This document shows positions 49,485-58,485 of a stretch of 64,000 nt of DNA, one piece after another. Within the stretch, counting starts at the first letter, position 1; every line of letters begins with the position of its first letter. The notes beneath the pieces were generated by a model that saw only the letters and a program-made list of their open reading frames with translations, was not told where the DNA came from and did not search any database. Both the position numbers and the translations under genes were made by a program. This DNA comes from Oscillospiraceae bacterium (lineage in GTDB: Bacteria > Bacillota > Clostridia > UBA1381 > UBA9506): positions 169,104-233,103 of the forward strand of contig SVJQ01000001.1 of NCBI GenBank assembly GCA_015068905.1. The letters are read 5' to 3'.

Positions 49485-51074
49485 ATGAAAGCAAAAAAAG
49501 TTCTGGCGTTTTTGCTGGCTGCTGTCATGGTTATCGGTTTACTTGCCGGCTGCGGTGGCAGTCAAAAGGATGAAAAGACTGAAGATGGTAAGTTTATTTA
49601 TCGTATTTCCATGGTTAATCCCAAGGAAGACCTGACAAGTGACCCTGTGTATCAGTTTATTTCTGACAAGTTTGGGGTTGTGTTTGAGCCTGTCGGCGTT
49701 TCCTATGAAAACTGGTCAGAAAAGAACAACATTTGGCTGTCATCCGGTGATATGCCTGATATTATGAAATGGTCGTTTAACTACAAAGATTATATGAATT
49801 TTGCAGACCAGGGCATTGTAAGAGCACTGCCGGATGATCTGGAAACCAAATATCCTAACGTTGCGGCTGTTATGAAAAACAACAAGACTTGGGATAAATT
49901 AAAAGAATCTAACGATGGTAAGATTTATACCTTTATCCCCAGCTATGGTTTTGGTACCAACGTGTATGAAGAAGGCTTTGATGTAAACGTTGATATGTAT
50001 GGCTTTGTTTACAGAAAAGACTGGGCAGAACAGCTGGGTATTGAATTTTCTACCGTTATGCCTTATGAAGATTTAATGGCAGCTGCCAAAAAGTTTAAAG
50101 AGGCAGATTTAGGCGGCGTAGGTAAAGATAATGTTGTTGGCATGGCTGTACACTACACAGAAGCCCCCAATGTTTTTGTAACCGCTTATAACAGCTGCTA
50201 TAATATGTTCCGTAAGAATGCAGACGGTGAGTATGTTTACGGTATGACACAGCCGGTAACCAAGCAGGGCGTTATGGAATATGCAAAAGCTTATAAAGAA
50301 GGTATTCTGCATCCTAACTTCTTTGCCCACAAGCTGGATAATGTCAAGAGCCTGTTTGTAACCGGTAAAGCCGGTATCTACTATGAAAACTGGACTGGCA
50401 CCAACGCTTTTAAAAACTTTAAGAAGCTGTTTGAAGAATCCAATCCCGGACTTGACGCAGATAAAGTTTTAGGTATGTGTTGGTTCACATCACCTGACGG
50501 CAAGATTCATGGTCGTGAAAATACAGACTTCTGGGAATGCTCTTATTACAACCCCGATATGAGCGACGAGAAGTTTGATAAGCTGCTCAGCGTTATGGAT
50601 TATATAGCAGGTCATGACGGCGCCATGCTGAAAAACTACGGTCTTGAAGGCGTTGATTATAAGGTTGAAGGCGACACTGTTACCCGTTTGATTCCGCCCA
50701 CTAATGAAGAGGGTGGCTATAAGATGGTTGATAAGTATCCTTCTATCGGCATCTTCAATTCTTTGATCAGCAGCAGTTTCTCTGATAAAAAGTTTATTCC
50801 CAGAGATGGTCTTGATATGGAAAGTATGAAGACGTTAAACGAGCTGGGTCTTGCAAAGTTGGGCGGCGACAGAGCCCTGAGCGATGTTGATCTGGACGTA
50901 CAGTTCTATAGCTCTGACACACTTTCTAAATTCAACGCCAATGTTAAAACACATGAAATTCTGTTAGATGTTGTTATGGCTGAAAATCCGGAAGCTGAAT
51001 GGGAAAAACAGCTTGCAGCATTTAAGGACGATGCAGCAGCCCTTGAAAAAGAGCTGAATGATGCTTTAAAATAA
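49485..51074 (+). CDS. Extracellular solute-binding lipoprotein (LplA-like)
   Basis: Lipobox 'VMVIGLLAGCGGS'; 'NNIWLSSGDMPDIM', large family-1 type SBP layout; directly after the two permeases. Confidence 0.9.
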   Translation: MKAKKVLAFLLAAVMVIGLLAGCGGSQKDEKTEDGKFIYRISMVNPKEDLTSDPVYQFISDKFGVVFEPVGVSYENWSEKNNIWLSSGDMPDIMKWSFNYKDYMNFADQGIVRALPDDLETKYPNVAAVMKNNKTWDKLKESNDGKIYTFIPSYGFGTNVYEEGFDVNVDMYGFVYRKDWAEQLGIEFSTVMPYEDLMAAAKKFKEADLGGVGKDNVVGMAVHYTEAPNVFVTAYNSCYNMFRKNADGEYVYGMTQPVTKQGVMEYAKAYKEGILHPNFFAHKLDNVKSLFVTGKAGIYYENWTGTNAFKNFKKLFEESNPGLDADKVLGMCWFTSPDGKIHGRENTDFWECSYYNPDMSDEKFDKLLSVMDYIAGHDGAMLKNYGLEGVDYKVEGDTVTRLIPPTNEEGGYKMVDKYPSIGIFNSLISSSFSDKKFIPRDGLDMESMKTLNELGLAKLGGDRALSDVDLDVQFYSSDTLSKFNANVKTHEILLDVVMAENPEAEWEKQLAAFKDDAAALEKELNDALK

Positions 51075-51091
51075 GTAAAAACTAAATACAT

Positions 51092-51374
51092 AAAAAGGAG
51101 CTGTAGCAAAATGAAATCATTTTGCTACAGCTCCTTTTGGGCTGGACGAAAAATCGTGCAGATTGGATAAACTGAATCCCGACGGCGTACGATGGTACGC
51201 CGAGAGGTGAAGTTTATTCAAAGCGCAAAGTTATTTTCTTCTAGAAAAATCGTATATAACGATTTTTCACCATAATTTTTTCTTTGTTTTTGAAGTTCTG
51301 GTTCAAGTAACCTGCATTATAACAGCATTTCGGCTGCTTTGCGCGGTCTGTGCATTTTGCTACAGCCCCTTTTT
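51092..51374. mobile_element. MITE-like element with ~22-bp terminal inverted repeats
   Basis: Left AAAAAGGAGCTGTAGCAAAATG versus reverse complement of right end AAAAAGGGGCTGTAGCAAAATG (21/22 identical); flanking TA on each side; internal hairpins; no ORF. Confidence 0.6.
51093..51138 (+). terminator. Perfect hairpin at left end of the element, likely terminator of the ABC operon
   Basis: AAAAGGAGCTGTAGCAAAATGA-aa-TCATTTTGCTACAGCTCCTTTT, 22-bp stem with T tail. Confidence 0.7.
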
Positions 51375-51410
51375 TAGTGGAGAGATTATGCAGTTTATAT
51401 AAGTAAAGTT

Positions 51411-51454
51411 AGACCCGATATGTTCCGTATTGCCGGAAGATATCGGGTCTTTTT
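51411..51454. terminator. Terminator downstream of the minus-strand AraC gene
   Basis: AGACCCGATA-tgTTCCGtattgcCGGAAga-TATCGGGTCT-TTTT. Confidence 0.8.
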
Positions 51455-51458
51455 CATT

Positions 51459-52232
51459 CTACGATTTTCTGTAAGTGCTTGGTGTTAAACCGGTGTCCTC
51501 TTTGAATTTTTTTGAAAAATAGTATGTGGAATTAAAACCGCATTGCGCTGCAATTTCGGAAATGGATAGCCTGTTGGCAAGCAGTAACTCTTTTGCTTTG
51601 TTAAGGCGGAGAGAATTCAGAAAGACAATGGGGGTAGTGTGGTAAATCTGTGAAAAAATTCTGCGAAAATGGACCTGACTCATATTGCACATAGGCCCAA
51701 GCTGCTCAACGGAGAAGTTTGCATCAGAAAAGTTTTCAATCATAAATTGAATGGTACTTTCGATTCTGTCTTTTCTGTTTGAAGGAATGTATTTATATTG
51801 CATCTGCCTTGCAAGCTCTGAGTAGATACGATACATCAGTGATTTGCAGTATATTCTGTCAGAGAAGTTTCCTGCTGCCCAAAGTGCATTGAGCTTTTCA
51901 AAACTGCTTTCTAACGTGGTGAAGTTTTGGGGCGTGAAAATCTCGTTACGCAAAAGCTTTTTTGTGTCTTCAAGAAAAAAATTGACGTAAATTGCGGCGA
52001 GACCGTCAGATGGAATTTCTGCGCTGTAAGCATCTGTACGAGAAAAGAAAATTACATTCCCTTTCTCGACCTTTGTTGTTTTGCCTTGTATTGTATAATA
52101 GGCAGAGCCTGAAAGTACATACAAAAAACAATCTGTCGGCCTGTTAGGGTTTGAAACGAAGGAAGAAAATGTTTCTATTTTTTTAACATCCTGAATTTTT
52201 ACAATGTTTAACTCAGTATCCAAAAGTTGCAT
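51459..52232 (-). CDS. AraC-family transcriptional regulator
   Basis: 'FSVEQLGPMCNMSQVHFRRIFSQIYHTTPIVFLNSLRLNKAKELLLANRLSISEIAAQCGFNSTYYFSKKFKEDTGLTPSTYRK'. Confidence 0.93.
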   Translation of the reverse strand: MQLLDTELNIVKIQDVKKIETFSSFVSNPNRPTDCFLYVLSGSAYYTIQGKTTKVEKGNVIFFSRTDAYSAEIPSDGLAAIYVNFFLEDTKKLLRNEIFTPQNFTTLESSFEKLNALWAAGNFSDRIYCKSLMYRIYSELARQMQYKYIPSNRKDRIESTIQFMIENFSDANFSVEQLGPMCNMSQVHFRRIFSQIYHTTPIVFLNSLRLNKAKELLLANRLSISEIAAQCGFNSTYYFSKKFKEDTGLTPSTYRKS

Positions 52233-52307
52233 AAAACCACCTCTAAGCCATTATATCACAAGGAAAATCACTTTGCAATATTTATGTTCGAAAAGTAATA
52301 TATTTTG

Positions 52308-52336
52308 TTTACACTTACTAAAAATTTTGATATAAT
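52308..52336 (+). promoter_or_regulatory. Sigma-A promoter
   Basis: TTTACA (52308) - 17 bp - TATAAT (52331). Confidence 0.75.
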
Positions 52337-52364
52337 AGGCATAGGCATTATAAACAATTTTATT

Positions 52365-52475
52365 TGATGGTTAAGGCAATGTTATGTGAAAACAGCATAA
52401 TATCGCCCCGAAAGGCTGAAAATATGACACTAAAAGAGTCATTTTGAAGAAAAATTAACCTTTCTGGCTTTACAA
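52365..52475 (+). ncRNA. Candidate structured 5' UTR element (unassigned)
   Basis: GGTTAA (52369-52374) pairs with TTAACC (52455-52460), enclosing TTATG/CATAA, GCC-ccgaaa-GGC and TGAC/GTCA hairpins; ~245-nt leader before the SLH gene. Confidence 0.35.
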
Positions 52476-52587
52476 GAAAACGTTAGCAAGTGGGTTATGT
52501 GTTAATTCAAAATTTGCAAACAAAGGAAAGTTTTTCTTTTTTTATATTCAATTTCGGTCAAGTCGAAAAAAAGGAGGGCATTACACA

Positions 52588-54228
52588 ATGAGAAAAAGAA
52601 TGCAGATGCTGGCACTATTTTTAGTCATTGCTATTTTTAGTTCTCTTACGGTCAGTGTAGCAGCAAGTGGTGCTACTTTGACATACGCAGGAGGCAATAC
52701 CGTCTTTAGACTGACGGGCAGCAGTGAGATAGCGCGAGCAGGACAAAATGTTACCCTGAAGGTGACGGTTCCCAACGGAACACCGGAGATGACGGATGAC
52801 GAAATCATTTACATCCGCCAAACCTATACAGAGGCAGATGGTAGCTATACATTTGCTTTTGAATTGGAAACTAGTGGGGATGCTCAGGCTACTATTTCTG
52901 TTGAAGACGTCAGAGAAGATCCGATTGATTTATATAAATCAACGGATGCAGAGATGAGTCAGGCGCTTGCAGCAGCTGACAGCGGCATTTACAGTGCTGT
53001 TCAGAATGCTACCCACGCAAAGGTGCTGATGGTGAATCCAGCTGCGTTTTCAGCGGATGGTCTTTTGACTCGTGTAATTGATTCTGCTGCTGACGGGTAT
53101 TATCAGGCAGGTGGCTTATCTGCATTTACAGATGCCTATCGAACTGCTTTATTTATGGTAGCAGTTAAAAATGCCGGCAGTGCACAGGATGTTTTAGATG
53201 CATTAGCAGCGTATGCTGATGTGATTACTCTGTCGGGCAAACATGCAGGCACAACTTTTGCAGATTATTCTGATGCAGATAAGACAGCCGTTTTAGATGT
53301 TGTGAAGGGAAAAGAATATACAAGCGAGGCTATGTTTGTAGATGCTGTTTTTGAAGCGGTTGTTATGAAAGAGCTGGCAGCTGCCTACAGTGACAATGAA
53401 AAATATGGTGTCATTTCAGATAATAACGATTTTCTGGCTTTTGACCTGGCGAAATATGAATCTTTGGGTTCTTATTTTACAAGCTTTCAGGAACAGGTAT
53501 TTGACGGTCTGTTTACCGATAAGGCAACCTTGCTTGGGGTTTGCGAAAGCGTGTATAACACCATACTCTCCAATATGACGACGGATGATGACCGTGGCGG
53601 GTCCGGCGGTGGAGGTGGTGGCGGTTTTGCTATCAAGATTCCGGAAGATACAGAAACGCCTGATGATGACCCAACGACAGACAAGGTATATTTTACAGAT
53701 TTAGGTGCACATACATGGGCACATGAAAGCATTCAGTATCTTGCAGCTGCAGGCGTTGTATCAGGAAAGGGTAACAATTTGTTCTGTCCTGATGATACGG
53801 TTACTCGTGGTGAATTTATTAAAATGCTGGTTGGCACGCTCGGTTTGGTTGATAGCAGTACATCCTCTGACTTTACAGATGTTCCGAGCACACATTGGGC
53901 ATATCAGTATGTGTCAAGCGCTGTTAAAGCGGGTATCACAGATGGTATTGGCGATTCTCTGTTTGATGTTAATGCTCAGATCACCCGTCAGGATATGGCA
54001 GTTATGTGCCACAGAGCACTTGAGTACATTCGGACAGATTTATCAAGTGTAGAGAGCGTGCAATTTGCAGATGAGTCAAGTGTTTCAGCTTATGCTAAGA
54101 ATGCAGTCGGTGTTTTAGCAGGTTTAGGCATTATTAATGGTAAAGGCAATAATCAATTTGATCCACAGTCACATGCTACAAGAGCAGAGGCTGCAAAAGT
54201 AGTGTATTTGCTGCGAGGGAGGGGATAA
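52588..54228 (+). CDS. Exported SLH protein with Asp/Gly-rich linker (cassette 2, gene A)
   Basis: Signal peptide; 'TTDDDRGGSGGGGGGGFAIK' linker; C-terminal SLH 'YFTDLGAHTWAHESIQYLAAAGVVSGKGNNLFCPDDTVTRGEFIKMLV'. AGGAGG RBS. Confidence 0.85.
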   Translation: MRKRMQMLALFLVIAIFSSLTVSVAASGATLTYAGGNTVFRLTGSSEIARAGQNVTLKVTVPNGTPEMTDDEIIYIRQTYTEADGSYTFAFELETSGDAQATISVEDVREDPIDLYKSTDAEMSQALAAADSGIYSAVQNATHAKVLMVNPAAFSADGLLTRVIDSAADGYYQAGGLSAFTDAYRTALFMVAVKNAGSAQDVLDALAAYADVITLSGKHAGTTFADYSDADKTAVLDVVKGKEYTSEAMFVDAVFEAVVMKELAAAYSDNEKYGVISDNNDFLAFDLAKYESLGSYFTSFQEQVFDGLFTDKATLLGVCESVYNTILSNMTTDDDRGGSGGGGGGGFAIKIPEDTETPDDDPTTDKVYFTDLGAHTWAHESIQYLAAAGVVSGKGNNLFCPDDTVTRGEFIKMLVGTLGLVDSSTSSDFTDVPSTHWAYQYVSSAVKAGITDGIGDSLFDVNAQITRQDMAVMCHRALEYIRTDLSSVESVQFADESSVSAYAKNAVGVLAGLGIINGKGNNQFDPQSHATRAEAAKVVYLLRGRG

Positions 54229-54231
54229 GTA

Positions 54232-56883
54232 ATGAAAAAAAGAATAATTTACCTTCTTTTAGTTGTCACAATGTTGGTGCAATTTGTTTTCCCTGTTTCT
54301 GCACAGACTTCCCAGTCGGTATATATGAATGACGAAATAAAGCCGTATGTGGATTCATTAAGAAAGCTTAATGCATTTACCTTGTTTGACGGAGATACGT
54401 TTTTTGAAGACGATAAGCCTGTTGCACGCCACGAAGCCGCCAAGGCAATCGTTGATATCGTCGGTTACGCTGACCATCAGATGACAGGAAACGTCGGCAA
54501 TGTATTTTTTGATGTTCCGAACTATTATGAATATGCCGGTGACATTAGTATGGCAGTCAGTCTGGGCTTTATGAACGGCGTTGGTAATGGGTTGTTTGAA
54601 CCTGAAAAGGATATTGTTAAACTTCATTTTTTGAAAGCCTTGCTTTTTGCTGCAGGGCATCAGTGGGAAGCAGAAGCACGAGGCGGCTATCCGCAGGGAT
54701 ATATCGCTGTGGCTGAAAGAGTGGAACTATTAGAGCATTTCCAAGGAGATTTAAATGATGTTTTGACCCGCGGAGAAATGGTTAAAATTTTATATCATTT
54801 TCTGGATGTTCCTGTTGGTGAAGCGATTTCTTTAACCGGTGTCAAAAACACTACAGTTTTAAATCACTATTATGGCGTATGGAAGGAAAAGGGTGTTGTT
54901 TACTCCAACCAAACGACTTCACTACGTTCAAATTTTAAACCAATTGCAAATCAGGTGTTAATTGATGATGAATATCTCCACGCTGCCGATTGTGAAGATG
55001 TATATAAGTATCTTGGCTTTGAGGTAGAATATTTTTATCGTGACGGTGGCAACGCAGAAAAAAAACAGTTGCTGATTGTTACGCCGACGGGAGATAACAC
55101 CTTAACGACGGTAGGTTGGCGGGATATTAAGCAGCCGTCGAGCACATCTTGTATTTCAGCATACGAACCCAATGGTAAAATTAAGAAACATGATATTGAC
55201 AGAAATGCAATCTTCCTTTATAACGGAGAGGTTATAACCAGCGGTATCACATCGTTAATAGATAATTTGTCTGGACATATTCTTCTGCTGGATCGTGATG
55301 CAGACGGTGCTGTTGATCTTGTGCAAATCAATGAGTATACCTATGATATTGTCAGCGCGGTTGATGTGTCTAAAGAGAAAATTTACTGCGAAAATACAGT
55401 CATTGATTTGAGCATGAAGGGACTACATATTCAGTCTAAAGATGGTTTTACTGTTACTCCGGAGAATATGTTAAAGGATACTGTAGTTGCGATTGCGAAA
55501 AGTAGGAGCGGTAACCATGTTACTGTTGTTGCATTGCCCAGCCGTCTGGTCGTTACGGTTTCTTCTATGAATGGTGAAGGCATTGTAACAAATGAGGGTC
55601 AAGAATATTTATACGGTAAAAATTTTGCCGATACAGAAAAAATCAAGCCCGGTGCAACGGTAGAGTTAGCGCTTAACATAAACAATGAAATTGTTTTTGC
55701 GTTTGATTCTATATCAGGGCAAATTGGTTATCTGGTGAAAGCTGGTTCAACAATAAACTCCTTTGGCGATGCTGAAACGGTAGCCCTGAAGGTATTAACC
55801 AGTGCAGGAACAATTGTTGAATTTAACGTCCCCGAAAAGATTAAGCTTGATGGTGGGGAAGTAAAAAAAGGCGACTTGGTTCGCTCTTTGACCAATATTA
55901 AAAACAGCTTGGATTTATCTTCCGACGGTGCTATTTCTCAGGTTATTTTATACAGTCTCAATACAAACGGCGAAATTACTGAGATTTGTACAGCTGCCGG
56001 CAGAAACGGCCTTTTGATGGGGTATAATCATCATACCCAAGGCGCGATTGATCTTTTTGATGATGGCTATGGTGTGGCTGCTTTTGGTGCCAGTTCCATT
56101 GCGAGAACCCACGCAATCAGCACAATGGCTGTTATCTTTAAAGTGCCGGAAGTCAATCAGGAAAGTGAGTCAGATGCTTATTTCGGCGTTACATCCTATT
56201 CAAAAGATAATGTACCTTCGCGTAGTAAACTGGAGACATATCTTCAGGACCAAGATTCCATCGAACCCATTGCTGCAGTTATATATCCTCAAACACTGTC
56301 TGCCAGCGGCATGACCGGCAAGGAATCGTTCTATCTGATTCAAAGTGTTATGAGAACCGTTAATGCAGAAGGAGCGGTTTGTACGAAGCTGGATGGCTTT
56401 GAGCGCGGTAAACGAAAGCAATACGAGGTTTCTCCTTCATTGACTCTTCCGACCGATTTAGAAGCCGGTGATGTTGTTACTTTTTATACTGATGGTGCTG
56501 GCATCGTACAAGAATATCAAAAGATTTATGATGTTGGAACCAATACAGTATCTCATGATTTTCTGAGTGATGATATATATTCCACATCAGGTGGCGTTCA
56601 ATTGTATCATGTATATCGTGCGCCGAGTGACACAAGCTTTATAGAGGCATATCGAATCGGTTTTACTGACGGTATCCCCGGTGATGATTATAAGATGGTG
56701 ATTGCAACCAAACCCCATAGATCAACAAACGTAGGTCCTATGTTCTTTGATAAAGAAACAGAAACGGCTCAGGGAACGCCGCCGTCTCGTATTGTTGACT
56801 ATCAATTAGACCCGGAAAACTACTCAATGATGCTTGTAAGATATATTTCAGGATATACGACAGATATTATCATATTTAATTAA
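54232..56883 (+). CDS. Exported ~880 aa protein, SLH-like N-terminus, unknown beta-rich body (cassette 2, gene B)
   Basis: Signal peptide; N-term 'VFFDVPNYYEYAGDISMAVSLGFMNGVGNGLFEPEKDIVKLHFLKALL'; body layout as in 20764..23448. Confidence 0.75.
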   Translation: MKKRIIYLLLVVTMLVQFVFPVSAQTSQSVYMNDEIKPYVDSLRKLNAFTLFDGDTFFEDDKPVARHEAAKAIVDIVGYADHQMTGNVGNVFFDVPNYYEYAGDISMAVSLGFMNGVGNGLFEPEKDIVKLHFLKALLFAAGHQWEAEARGGYPQGYIAVAERVELLEHFQGDLNDVLTRGEMVKILYHFLDVPVGEAISLTGVKNTTVLNHYYGVWKEKGVVYSNQTTSLRSNFKPIANQVLIDDEYLHAADCEDVYKYLGFEVEYFYRDGGNAEKKQLLIVTPTGDNTLTTVGWRDIKQPSSTSCISAYEPNGKIKKHDIDRNAIFLYNGEVITSGITSLIDNLSGHILLLDRDADGAVDLVQINEYTYDIVSAVDVSKEKIYCENTVIDLSMKGLHIQSKDGFTVTPENMLKDTVVAIAKSRSGNHVTVVALPSRLVVTVSSMNGEGIVTNEGQEYLYGKNFADTEKIKPGATVELALNINNEIVFAFDSISGQIGYLVKAGSTINSFGDAETVALKVLTSAGTIVEFNVPEKIKLDGGEVKKGDLVRSLTNIKNSLDLSSDGAISQVILYSLNTNGEITEICTAAGRNGLLMGYNHHTQGAIDLFDDGYGVAAFGASSIARTHAISTMAVIFKVPEVNQESESDAYFGVTSYSKDNVPSRSKLETYLQDQDSIEPIAAVIYPQTLSASGMTGKESFYLIQSVMRTVNAEGAVCTKLDGFERGKRKQYEVSPSLTLPTDLEAGDVVTFYTDGAGIVQEYQKIYDVGTNTVSHDFLSDDIYSTSGGVQLYHVYRAPSDTSFIEAYRIGFTDGIPGDDYKMVIATKPHRSTNVGPMFFDKETETAQGTPPSRIVDYQLDPENYSMMLVRYISGYTTDIIIFN

Positions 56884-56934
56884 GGTAAAGAATTATATTC
56901 CATAAAAAATTGAAATAAACAGGAGGGTATTTAT

Positions 56935-58479
56935 ATGTTTAAAAAGTTAATGGCAATGTTATGTGCACTGGTTATGGTATTTGCCCTTTGCTCTTGCGGC
57001 AATAACAGTGGTGGCGGTAAAAAGGAGTTAACTAAGCTGAAAGATCTGCCGGGCCACCTGATTGTTGAGGAAATGACAGAGTTAACTGTCTTTATGCGTG
57101 CGGCAAAGACTGACGACGGCAGAAAACCTATTATGCATGATGCTGCAGAAATGACCAATGTTCTTTTAACTCCGACTCTTGCAAACAGCAACTCAAACTG
57201 GAAAGAGGCATTTAACATGATGGTTGCATCAGGCGAAATGCCGGATTTGGTTATGAACTATACAGAAATGCTGTTTAATGATTTGGGAACACAGGGCGCT
57301 TTTCTTCCTTTAGATGAGTATATTGATGAATATTGCCCCAATATTGCAAAGTTTTTAGATGCCCATCCTGAGGTTGTTCAGAGCATTACAGCAAACGATG
57401 GTCATATCTACTACCTGCCGATTATGTTTGAGGGCGAGACCAGCTATGGTTGGTTTGTTCGTCAGGACTGGCTTGATAAATTAAATCTTAAGGCTCCTAC
57501 CAATGCAGAAGAGCTTCATGACGTTCTTTATGCATTCAGAAATGAGGACCCCAACGGAAATGGTAAAAAAGATGAGATTCCGTTCTTTGATGGACCTAAG
57601 TTAAAGGCATTTTACCCCATGTGGAACGCCAGAAACACTTGGTATGCAAAAGACGACAAGGTTGTTTTCGGTCCTTATGAAGAAAATTATAAAAACGCAG
57701 TTAAAGAACTTGCCAAGTGGTATTCTGAAGGTCTCTTTGACCCTGAAATCATGACACGTTCCGGCAGCCTTATTGCTAAAGCATTGGGTGACAATACCGG
57801 CGGTATGACACATGCTTGGATTGGCTCCACCTGTGGCTATAATGATACTTTAAAGGATTCAATTCCCGGCTTTAATTTTGAAGTCATTGCACCTCCCGGT
57901 GGTGTAGAAGTAGACAGACGTCATCCTTGCGGAAACTATGGCTGGGGTATCAATGCAAACTCTGATAAGATTGCGATTGCCCTTGCTTATATGGATTTCT
58001 GGTTTACAGAAGAGGCAAGCCGTATGGTGAACTATGGTAAAGAGGGCGTTCATTATGACATGGTTGACGGCAAACCGACTTTGAAGAAAGAATTTGTAGC
58101 TGACCCTGATTTCCAGACCAAATGGAGAGAGTATGGTGTTGGTGAAGAATGGGCTCATCCCGGCGACTTTGAAGCTGAAAAACAGTGGCTCAACGCCCGT
58201 GCTGTTAAGGGTATGGAGCTGTACATCGAAAACGATTATTTTGATGATATTTATCCGAAGGTTGAGCTTGCACTCAGCAAGGAAGAGCTGAAGGAATATA
58301 CAGCACTTAAAACTGCAATTGATACCTATGCACAGGAAATGGAGCAGAAGTGGATACTGGGCTCTGAGGATGTTGATAAAACATGGGATGCCTACATAAA
58401 AAATCTTGAATCTTTAGGAATAGACAGATTAACTGAACTCAATCAGATGGGATATGACAGAATTAAAAGCAGGGGGTAA
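56935..58479 (+). CDS. Extracellular solute-binding lipoprotein, no adjacent permeases
   Basis: Lipobox-like 'MVFALCSCGNNSGG'; 'WKEAFNMMVASGEMPDLVMNYTEMLFNDLGTQGAFLPLDEYIDEYCPNIAKFLDAHPEV', LplA-like layout. Confidence 0.88.
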   Translation: MFKKLMAMLCALVMVFALCSCGNNSGGGKKELTKLKDLPGHLIVEEMTELTVFMRAAKTDDGRKPIMHDAAEMTNVLLTPTLANSNSNWKEAFNMMVASGEMPDLVMNYTEMLFNDLGTQGAFLPLDEYIDEYCPNIAKFLDAHPEVVQSITANDGHIYYLPIMFEGETSYGWFVRQDWLDKLNLKAPTNAEELHDVLYAFRNEDPNGNGKKDEIPFFDGPKLKAFYPMWNARNTWYAKDDKVVFGPYEENYKNAVKELAKWYSEGLFDPEIMTRSGSLIAKALGDNTGGMTHAWIGSTCGYNDTLKDSIPGFNFEVIAPPGGVEVDRRHPCGNYGWGINANSDKIAIALAYMDFWFTEEASRMVNYGKEGVHYDMVDGKPTLKKEFVADPDFQTKWREYGVGEEWAHPGDFEAEKQWLNARAVKGMELYIENDYFDDIYPKVELALSKEELKEYTALKTAIDTYAQEMEQKWILGSEDVDKTWDAYIKNLESLGIDRLTELNQMGYDRIKSRG

Positions 58480-58485
58480 TGCTTT

